A stretch of 50,044 nucleotides of DNA, from contig CALYBB010000017.1 of NCBI GenBank assembly GCA_944393715.1, positions 1 through 50,044 on the forward strand. The letters are read 5' to 3'. The notes beneath the pieces were generated by a model that did no database searches, was not told the origin of the DNA, and was given only the letters and a program-made list of their open reading frames with translations. Of this stretch, positions 45,060 through 50,044 are shown piece by piece; the stretch's first letter is position 1; every line of letters starts with the position of its first letter. The stretch comes from an uncultured Alphaproteobacteria bacterium (lineage in GTDB: Bacteria > Pseudomonadota > Alphaproteobacteria > RF32 > CAG-239). The position numbers and the translations under genes are program-made.

Positions 45060-45599
45060 TCAAGATAGGGAGTAAAACAAACAGGCCGTGCAGAATATTG
45101 TTACGCAAATTGCGAAATAAATTTTTGGATGTTTCAGCAATGGACTGGATAAATTCATCTCTTTTTCTTTTGCTCCTGGCATAAATTGTAAAAACAAATA
45201 AACCAGTAAATATAACCCGATAAATGTGGCCAATATTTTCTTCATAGTCTCGTTTATAAAAATATTTTGTTCATTTACATAATCCAAATAGCGCGTTGCC
45301 GGATAAGCTGCGGAAAAGATTAAAATACAAACGGATCCTTTTTGTCCAATATCACGGCATCGCTTTTGTATCGCTGCAAGAGTTGCATAAAAAACCGTTA
45401 AGCCACAGATAAACGTAAGAAAAAGAATATCTTGTGCAGCCATAAAATTGAAAAAGAAATTCAACGTCACCAACGCCCCAAAAAATTGTAATCGATTAAA
45501 AGTTCCGTTGAAAGAAAAATAAAACGAACAGGGATTTTCGCCCCAAATAAGTTTATTGATATAAGCAATCTTTTCTGATATCGACATTTCTGGTATCAT
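45060..45599 (-). CDS. DUF805-like membrane protein paired with copy C
   Basis: 179 residues. FSFNGTFNRLQFFGALV followed by IQKRCRDIGQKG is the DUF805 pattern, with about four membrane helices. The function of DUF805 proteins is unknown. It lies 57 bases after copy C and its stop codon (TGA) is part of the TTGACA at 45058-45063 before copy B. The position directly behind a module gene suggests an immunity-type partner, by analogy with toxin/immunity pairs only. The start may be four codons later (45587). Confidence 0.7.
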   Translation of the reverse strand: MIPEMSISEKIAYINKLIWGENPCSFYFSFNGTFNRLQFFGALVTLNFFFNFMAAQDILFLTFICGLTVFYATLAAIQKRCRDIGQKGSVCILIFSAAYPATRYLDYVNEQNIFINETMKKILATFIGLYLLVYLFLQFMPGAKEKEMNLSSPLLKHPKIYFAICVTIFCTACLFYSLS

Positions 45600-45656
45600 C
45601 CTTGTTAAATAGGCGAGATATTCAATATCATATTGAATACCCCGCCGGGCGTCAAG

Positions 45657-46292
45657 TTATTTAATCTTGTTTAACAAAGTTTTAGCTTTATTTATTCCGG
45701 TGGTTCCCAAAAGAGTATCAACGCCGGCATCAATCGCATAGTTTGCATATTTATAAGCTTTGCCAAGATTGGTCGTATCAGCCAAATTTTCAAGTTCTTT
45801 TTGACGATGCTCATATCCATTATCAAATAAGGCATCATTAAACATATCATATCCCCCTGCTGTTGCCGTATTTATCCCATGTTCTATACCGCCCAGAACA
45901 CCTTGACCAAAACCTTTAAGACCTGATGTCAAAATTTCTCCTATATGGCTTGGCAGGGTATACATTTGCTCTTGGCTCAGAGGTTTGGGGCCAATATTTG
46001 GCACAGGCGTGTTTTGCATATTTTCAACATTTGGCGTAATATTGGAAGCGCCGAAGCCGTAGTTGTTTTCGGGCGAATTTCCCCAAAAGTTTGTCCCGGC
46101 TTGCGGGTAGTTTTCGTTGATGCCTTGTCTGTTATAATTTTGCATAATCTGGTTTTCTCTTTGCTGCCTGGCTGTTTGATAAGCCAGCTCATCACGCGTT
46201 GAAAACCCGCTATGATCAACACCATAACTGTCAATGTTATTGGTACCTAAAGTATATCCCAGCGGCGATTTGTATTGACCAAAAATATCCAT
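45657..46292 (-). CDS. Module-array copy C: short form without C-terminal effector domain
   Basis: 211 residues from the ATG at 46292 (MDIFGQYKSPLGYTLG), with AAAGG 7 bases upstream. The constant module matches copies B, D and E (NNIDSYGVDHSGFSTRDE, FWGNSPENNYGFG, NITPNVENMQNTPVPNI). The Gly-rich middle (LKGFGQGVLGGIEHGINTAT) aligns with copy B, but the protein ends soon after (LLGTTGINKAKTLLNKIK). It might be a truncated effector gene, or a naturally short member. The full leader with promoter and two hairpins is upstream. Confidence 0.7.
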   Translation of the reverse strand: MDIFGQYKSPLGYTLGTNNIDSYGVDHSGFSTRDELAYQTARQQRENQIMQNYNRQGINENYPQAGTNFWGNSPENNYGFGASNITPNVENMQNTPVPNIGPKPLSQEQMYTLPSHIGEILTSGLKGFGQGVLGGIEHGINTATAGGYDMFNDALFDNGYEHRQKELENLADTTNLGKAYKYANYAIDAGVDTLLGTTGINKAKTLLNKIK

Positions 46293-46307
46293 CTTTTTTC
46301 CTTTCAT

Positions 46308-46341
46308 AAAAAAACACCCTGGCTTGAATCATAAGCCAAGG
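46308..46341 (-). terminator. Leader hairpin 2 of copy C (terminator-like)
   Basis: Minus strand CCTTGGCTT pairs with AAGCCAGGG (one U-G pair), followed by T7, ending 16 bases before the copy C ATG. The same hairpin precedes copy D (48078-48111), where the changed base restores a perfect stem. Confidence 0.7.
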
Positions 46342-46355
46342 CGCTCGAGTTAAAC

Positions 46356-46387
46356 AAAAAAGCGGCCTTGTTTATTCAAGGTCGCTT
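46356..46387 (-). terminator. Leader hairpin 1 of copy C (terminator-like)
   Basis: Minus strand AAGCGACCTTG pairs with CAAGGCCGCTT around AATAAA (one mismatch), followed by six T. Located between the promoter and hairpin 2. Together they should stop most transcripts before the gene unless antiterminated. Confidence 0.7.
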
Positions 46388-46415
46388 TATGGCACACTTC
46401 TATACCATACTGACA

Positions 46416-46444
46416 TTCTTACACCCGCCCGACGGATATGTCAA
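46416..46444 (-). promoter_or_regulatory. Promoter of copy C
   Basis: Minus strand TTGACA (46444-46439), exactly 17 bases (TATCCGTCGGGCGGGTG) and TAAGAA (46421-46416). The spacer sequence is conserved at all four array promoters or promoter remnants, which is unusual for spacer DNA and suggests a bound factor or a recombination site. Confidence 0.7.
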
Positions 46445-46541
46445 GCCAGGTACAATCTAAAAGTTGTTTTTTGATATCTTTTAACTTTATGTTCAATTTT
46501 TAAGACTACAATGACCATAATCTCATCTTAGGAGTTTCGGA

Positions 46542-46580
46542 ATGAAAAAATTTGCTCTTATCCTATTGTTTAGGTGTTGA
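46542..46580 (+). pseudogene. Truncated 5' end of a + strand gene (relic 2)
   Basis: AGGAG lies 7 bases before an ATG that reads MKKFALILLFRC and then stops. It looks like the start of a lipoprotein or signal peptide cut off after 12 codons. The upstream sequence resembles that before 43727. Confidence 0.45.
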
Positions 46581-46585
46581 GAACG

Positions 46586-47194
46586 TTACCATAAAGAATG
46601 TGTGTTCCAAAATTTTTTCAAAGCATTCATTGAGGTGTCTATTTCTTGTTGAACAGCCAAAGGAATAACACAATTTTCATCCTCTAAGCAAGCCATTTGA
46701 TAACTATCATAATCCGAACTTTCAGGAGCAATATTCATAAGATATACCCAACGTCCCGCAAATATCATTATTACAAATATGACAGCAATAATACCCCATT
46801 TGATTTTAGGAAATGGCTTAAAAACTTTGGGCTGCCACACCCAAATAATAGCCACATAAGCAACTGTCCTTAATATTAATATGAGTAAGGCAATTACCAA
46901 AACAGACAACAGAACGTTTTTAGGTAAATACGCTAAAACAACCAAAGTTAAAATTTCACCCAGAGTTAAAATCAAATTAAAAATAACAATAAGCGGAATT
47001 TTCCAGATTAGCGAGTATTTGGCAATATCTTGCAAATTGCCGTTAAAAATAAATTTCCAAATTAAAAAAGGAACAACAAATCCAACATAAATTGGTGGAA
47101 TAATTAGGATGAAAAACGCAAACGACCATGGAAATGCAAGTGTTGATAAAAGCAATCCTAAAGTAATAAACGTCTTCTTTTTGGTTGTCATCAT
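46586..47194 (-). CDS. Multi-pass membrane protein behind copy D
   Basis: 202 residues with about five hydrophobic helices (about 10-25, 28-50, 63-90, 93-120, 133-150) and a hydrophilic C-terminus containing two cysteines (MACLEDENCVIPL). I do not recognise a family. It lies 72 bases beyond the original end of copy D, after a hairpin, and precedes the copy C leader. Its place fits an immunity-type partner, unproven. Confidence 0.6.
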   Translation of the reverse strand: MMTTKKKTFITLGLLLSTLAFPWSFAFFILIIPPIYVGFVVPFLIWKFIFNGNLQDIAKYSLIWKIPLIVIFNLILTLGEILTLVVLAYLPKNVLLSVLVIALLILILRTVAYVAIIWVWQPKVFKPFPKIKWGIIAVIFVIMIFAGRWVYLMNIAPESSDYDSYQMACLEDENCVIPLAVQQEIDTSMNALKKFWNTHSLW

Positions 47195-47233
47195 ATCACC
47201 TATGGTTAATTTTTTATAAAATAATAAATTAAG

Positions 47234-47259
47234 AATAGCCGATTTGTCAATCGGCTATT
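47234..47259 (-). terminator. Hairpin between copy D and its membrane-protein gene
   Basis: AATAGCCGAT pairs with ATCGGCTATT across 6 bases. The following minus-strand sequence is AT-rich but lacks a solid T run, so termination may be partial and allow read-through. Confidence 0.5.
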
Positions 47260-47266
47260 CCCGATT

Positions 47267-48062
47267 TTAAGGAATTAAACGCTTATAATTACTCGGTAAA
47301 TGATCACGACATACCTGAGTGTCGCCAGCTTGATAACCTTTCCAAGCTGATTAAACATCATTTTTGAAGTCTTTCCAATTATCCTCCAATATACCGCTTA
47401 CACCGCCGTATTGTTTCCTTAAATTCGGATTGGCGGTTTTATTATAAAAATCAACAAGTTCTTTTCCTGCACCTCCGACAATGGTTTCTACCAAAGATGT
47501 TAAACCACCGCTAGCCCCTACACAGCTAACGGCATTGTGCTTATCTACATCAGAAATCGGAATATTATGCAAATCCTGAGCCAATTGACCGGCCTGTTGA
47601 ACAGAGGGAGTCCCGTATTTTTTAGCTATACCGTAAGCTCCTTCTTCCTTGTATACGTTATATATATCAGCTATGGTCTGTCTTAATTTTAAGCCAAGTT
47701 GCGCCCTGATAGATGACGGAATATGCTCAAATGCATTATCCTCTAAATCTGCCCCAGCATTTTTAAGGTTTACAGTTTGGTTTGATCTATTTTCAACATT
47801 TGGCGTAATATTGGAAACGCCGAAGCCGTAGTTGTTGTCCGGCGAGCTTCCCCAAAAGTCGGTGCCGTATTGCGGATAATCTTGGATTATACCTTGTCCG
47901 TTATAATTTTGCATAATTTGGTTTTCTCTTTGCTGCCTGGCTGTTTGATAAGCAACTTCATCACGCGAAAGTAAAACCGCTGTGATCAACTCCGTAACTA
48001 TCCACATTATTGCCGCCCAAAGTATGCCCCAGCGGCGATTTGTATTGACCAAAAATATCCAT
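47267..48062 (-). pseudogene. Module-array copy D: broken by a frameshift and a nonsense codon
   Basis: The ATG at 48062 opens MDIFGQYKSPLGHTLG...VDHSGF, but one extra base near 47970 (AAAGTAAAA versus TTGAAAAG in the intact copies) shifts the frame. The constant module continues in the next frame as RDEVAYQTARQQRENQIMQ. The C-terminal domain (DVDKHNAVSCVGASGG ... GKELVDFYNK) shares spacing of Asp, Lys, His, Cys and KE with copy E. A TAA at 47351-47353 cuts it short, although the same frame goes on for 27 codons (SAWKGYQAGDTQVCRDHLPS) to a second stop at 47267. Two independent lesions mean it is dead. Confidence 0.8.
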
Positions 48063-48077
48063 CTTTTTTCCTTTCAT

Positions 48078-48111
48078 AAAAAAACACCTTGGCTTAAATC
48101 ATAAGCCAAGG
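48078..48111 (-). terminator. Leader hairpin 2 of copy D (terminator-like)
   Basis: A perfect 9-bp stem CCTTGGCTT / AAGCCAAGG, followed by T7 on the minus strand, as before copy C. Confidence 0.7.
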
Positions 48112-48124
48112 CGTTCAGTTAAAC

Positions 48125-48155
48125 AAAAAAGCGATCTTGTTTATTCAAGGTCGCT
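48125..48155 (-). terminator. Leader hairpin 1 of copy D (terminator-like)
   Basis: AGCGACCTTG pairs with CAAGATCGCT (one C-A mismatch) around AATAAA, followed by T6, the counterpart of 46356-46387. Confidence 0.65.
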
Positions 48156-48184
48156 CTATGGCGCACTTCTATACCATACTGATA

Positions 48185-48213
48185 TTCTTACACCCTCCCG
48201 ACGGATAAGTCAA
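48185..48213 (-). promoter_or_regulatory. Promoter of copy D
   Basis: Minus strand TTGACT (48213-48208), 17 bases (TATCCGTCGGGAGGGTG) and TAAGAA (48190-48185), nearly identical to the copy C promoter. Confidence 0.68.
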
Positions 48214-48281
48214 GCCTCTGTCCGCCGCAACTGGAATGTCATAAAAAAATAACGGTTTCCGAACGAAATATCACTCTTTAC

Positions 48282-48608
48282 TTAATGAACAAGTTTTAGT
48301 CCTGTCGTACCGATAATAATCAACCCGATAAATAAAATTTTTAAAAACGAAATATTTTCATGAAAAAAGAAAATCCCAATTAAGCTGATTAACGCTATCC
48401 CTGCAGCACCCCAAATAGCATAAGCAACACTTATTTCAATGCTCTTCAAAGCCTGTGCCAAAAAGAAAAAACACGCAATATAACCGATAATCGTTGCAAA
48501 TGAAGGAATAAAAACACTAAATCCATTGGAAAGTTTTAATGTACTTGTAGAAATTGTTTCAAAAATGATTGCTAAAATTAAATATATCCATCCCAATCTA
48601 TTCACCAT
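48282..48608 (-). CDS. Small multidrug resistance (SMR/EmrE-like) transporter
   Basis: 108 residues from the ATG at 48608 (MVNRLGWIYLILAI), the standard SMR length; a longer upstream extension is unlike the family. There are four membrane helices. The essential Glu of helix 1 is in IIFETISTSTLKLS, and AYAIWGAAGIALI matches helix 3. It exports cationic compounds with proton exchange as a dimer. It sits inside the module array between the IS remnant and the copy D promoter, so it was probably carried in or left by recombination. No strong ribosome site is seen. Confidence 0.85.
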   Translation of the reverse strand: MVNRLGWIYLILAIIFETISTSTLKLSNGFSVFIPSFATIIGYIACFFFLAQALKSIEISVAYAIWGAAGIALISLIGIFFFHENISFLKILFIGLIIIGTTGLKLVH

Positions 48609-48667
48609 AAAAAATTTAGCAACAAATCGATTGTACCAAAATTGGTAAAATTGAAAACTACAAAATT

Positions 48668-48970
48668 TGATCTGTCCCCAGAAAAGAAGAAATAAAAAAG
48701 AAGCCCCCTTAGGGGTGTAAGTCAAGCGGGGGAATTAGACAAATGGCATCGGCGCTGAGCCGGTATCATTTTGTTTAAGTTCCATTGATAACGTTCATTA
48801 TTATAATAATAGATATAATTTTCAACTTTAGATTTAACTTTTTCAAAGGTTTGGCATGATTTGAGATCGATTTAGTCTTTCATATGTCCGAAGAAACTTT
48901 CAATCGGCGCATTATCCAAACAATTTCCCTTTCTGGACATACTTTGTGTAACGCCCAATTCTTTGAGTTT
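48668..48970 (-). mobile_element. IS3-family insertion sequence remnant (transposase C-terminus)
   Basis: Minus strand codes [29 protein letters not shown], then a stop (TAA where GAA is expected), then IDLKSCQTFEKVKSK...YYNNERYQWNLNKM to a stop at 48722. This is the end of an IS3-type DDE transposase, with the catalytic Glu in IESFF. The likely right terminus is the TGATCTGTCCCCA at 48668-48680, preceded by a CCCCTTAGGGG-type hairpin. The rest of the IS and its left end are missing, so it is immobile. Confidence 0.8.
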
Positions 48971-49133
48971 ACCCGACATTGCCCTCCATGAATTAGTTAC
49001 CTCATTGTTTTGATGCCAGCGTAATTCTTGCCCATTAAAATCGAGATATGCGCCATTATTTTGCGCTAAAGGAGTGTCGTTCAGTCCCCATTGAGTAGAG
49101 TTATTGTTTTCCTGCCCAAGGTTTGATTTCGAT
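48971..49133 (-). pseudogene. Fragment of an effector-like domain fused in frame to the IS remnant
   Basis: An open frame without start reads [20 protein letters not shown], then [18 protein letters not shown] and NSWRAMSGK, and passes without stop into the transposase remnant. The pattern of a Trp-containing strand followed by SWxAxSGK recalls Tlde1-type L,D-transpeptidase effectors, which continue with a PGYQ/KDKGPIPEG-like part that is missing here. The match is short, so the assignment is tentative. It may be the C-terminus left from another module-array gene. Confidence 0.4.
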
Positions 49134-49186
49134 TATGACTACCCTTTTCTAAGCTATGAACATTTTTTAGCCATAAAATAAATTCA

Positions 49187-49209
49187 GAGGGGCTTTATTG
49201 TAGCCCCTC
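49187..49209 (-). terminator. Hairpin after the small membrane-protein gene
   Basis: GAGGGGCT pairs with AGCCCCTC across 7 bases, about 18 bases after the stop of the gene at 49228. The T run after it is weak (TGAATTTATTTT). Confidence 0.65.
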
Positions 49210-49227
49210 TCTTCTATTGACATACTA

Positions 49228-49431
49228 CTAATCAAATCTTCCTTTACAAATTTCCAAAGAGTTTCCTGTTTGCACACATTGGTTGATAAGTTTAGGCTTT
49301 TCAATGTATTCATATTTAAAAAAAGAAACTATTAAATAAAGAAAAAAAATCATAAATATTACACCAATTAAAATTATGTTTTTTTTTAATATATTACCAC
49401 CTTTTGTTAATATATCTTTGTACAATCTCAT
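49228..49431 (-). CDS. Small single-span membrane protein overlapping copy E
   Basis: 67 residues from the ATG at 49431 (MRLYKDILTKGG); an ATG four codons earlier is also possible. One strong membrane helix (about 18-40, NIILIGVIFMIFFLYLIVSF) is followed by a short domain with two cysteines (CVQTGNSLEIC). It overlaps the 3' end of copy E by 38 bases, so the two are probably translated together. Overlap and small size fit an immunity or accessory protein for copy E; this is inference. Confidence 0.55.
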   Translation of the reverse strand: MRLYKDILTKGGNILKKNIILIGVIFMIFFLYLIVSFFKYEYIEKPKLINQCVQTGNSLEICKGRFD

Positions 49432-50044
49432 CGCAATCTCCATTAGGGTATTTAGTTCCGAGTAACCTACCTATTTTATTAGCATATTGGTCAGCTTGAC
49501 TACTGTCAAGTGTATTTCCACCTGATGAAATATCTCTATCTTCTTTAAAATTAGAAAAAGCATTTGCTAAATCATAACCAGCTTCACCAGATTGTGATGC
49601 ACTACAATTAATTACGGCATGCTTATATTTATCTGTATAAGATTTTGGCTGTAATCTTAAGTAATTATAAAGAGTTTTAACCCCGCCAATCACACCAGAC
49701 GCTCCATAACCAAGCATATTTTGTCTTTGAGGTTTGATATCACCTTCTTGCTGCTGAACGTAATTCCAAACTTTTTCACCATCAGCTGCCGTATCCCAAT
49801 ATCTGGGAATATTATTAGCTTTGGTTTGAGCCTGATTTTGAACATTTGGCACAGGCGTGTTTTGCATATTTTCAACATTTGACAATATTTGCGACGCGCC
49901 GAAGCCGTAGTTATTTTCGGGCGAACTTCCCCAAAAGTCGGTGCCGTATTGCGGATAATCTTTGCTGATACCCTGTCCGTTATAGTTTTGCATAATCCGG
50001 TTTTCTCTTTGCTGCCTGGCTGTTTGATAAGCAACTTCATCACG
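49394..50044 (-). CDS. Module-array copy E (partial, runs off the window): Cys/His C-terminal domain
   Basis: 216 codons are visible; the start lies beyond the window. The constant module (RDEVAYQTARQQREN to NNYGFGASQI) is followed by a linker and a segment QNMLGYGASGVIGGVKTL. The C-terminal domain reads TDKYKHAVINCSASQSGEAG, then NFKEDRDISSG, DSSQADQYANKIGR and NGDCDEIV. The DxxKHAxxxCxA...KExxD...DxxAN order, with a final Cys, is also seen, damaged, in copy D. I know similar patterns from C-termini of polymorphic toxins but cannot name a family. No lesion is visible, so this is the best candidate for a functional member. Confidence 0.65.
   Translation of the reverse strand, partial: RDEVAYQTARQQRENRIMQNYNGQGISKDYPQYGTDFWGSSPENNYGFGASQILSNVENMQNTPVPNVQNQAQTKANNIPRYWDTAADGEKVWNYVQQQEGDIKPQRQNMLGYGASGVIGGVKTLYNYLRLQPKSYTDKYKHAVINCSASQSGEAGYDLANAFSNFKEDRDISSGGNTLDSSQADQYANKIGRLLGTKYPNGDCDEIVQRYINKRW

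Overview
The window reads as chromosome of a motile, fairly AT-rich alphaproteobacterium. The evidence is a set of lineage-typical cell-cycle genes (MipZ, the hybrid kinase CckA, HdaA, the GANTC methylase CcrM), FtsZ with a long linker, and flagellar export and basal-body genes. HydG, an [FeFe]-hydrogenase maturase, suggests an anaerobic or fermentative life. That reading is inference; no rRNA or species marker is present.

Layout. 0-2.5 kb: tRNA-Gln, a secreted coiled-coil protein, MutT, an acyl-ACP thioesterase and tRNA-His. 2.6-12.8 kb (+ strand): D,D-carboxypeptidase with SPOR domain overlapping mipZ, phosphoglucomutase overlapping a GH114-like secreted protein, then fliQ-fliR-flhB-cckA-hdaA, with several genes overlapping or separated by only a few bases. 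12.8-21.0 kb (- strand): a compact dcw cluster, mraY-ftsW-murG-murB-ftsQ-ftsA-ftsZ, lacking murD, murC and ddl at their usual places. 21.0-21.9 kb: a gene-free block of 27-bp tandem and palindromic repeats. 21.9-23.5 kb: flgB-flgC-fliE behind a textbook sigma-54 promoter, with a stand-alone FlhB-tail protein divergent to it. 23.5-33.8 kb: RNA methyltransferases, two tandem Ppx/GppA proteins, ccrM, rnhB, an S66 peptidase, ugd, pgpA and others. 33.8-35.0 kb: a frameshifted EcoRI-type adenine methyltransferase. 35.0-43.2 kb: U32 peptidase, hydG, a CPA2 antiporter, a DJ-1 protein, MscL with a zinc ribbon, nusG-secE and a SemiSWEET.

The accessory region runs from about 43.3 kb to the window end, is visibly more AT-rich, and is the most interesting part. 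Five genes or gene remnants on the - strand share a constant Q/N-rich N-terminal module of about 75-110 residues and carry different C-terminal parts. Four are a truncated relic, a 353-residue protein with a possible nuclease-like tail, a short form without effector domain, and a doubly broken copy. The fifth is an intact copy running off the window. Three are followed by a small membrane-protein gene. Two retain the same promoter plus leader with two consecutive terminator-like hairpins. A fragment resembling an L,D-transpeptidase-type effector is fused to an IS3-family transposase remnant, and a promoter-driven cloverleaf-like RNA element lies in the array. This looks like a recombining polymorphic-effector (toxin/immunity-like) cassette array. 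The effector, immunity and delivery roles are inferred from architecture only.
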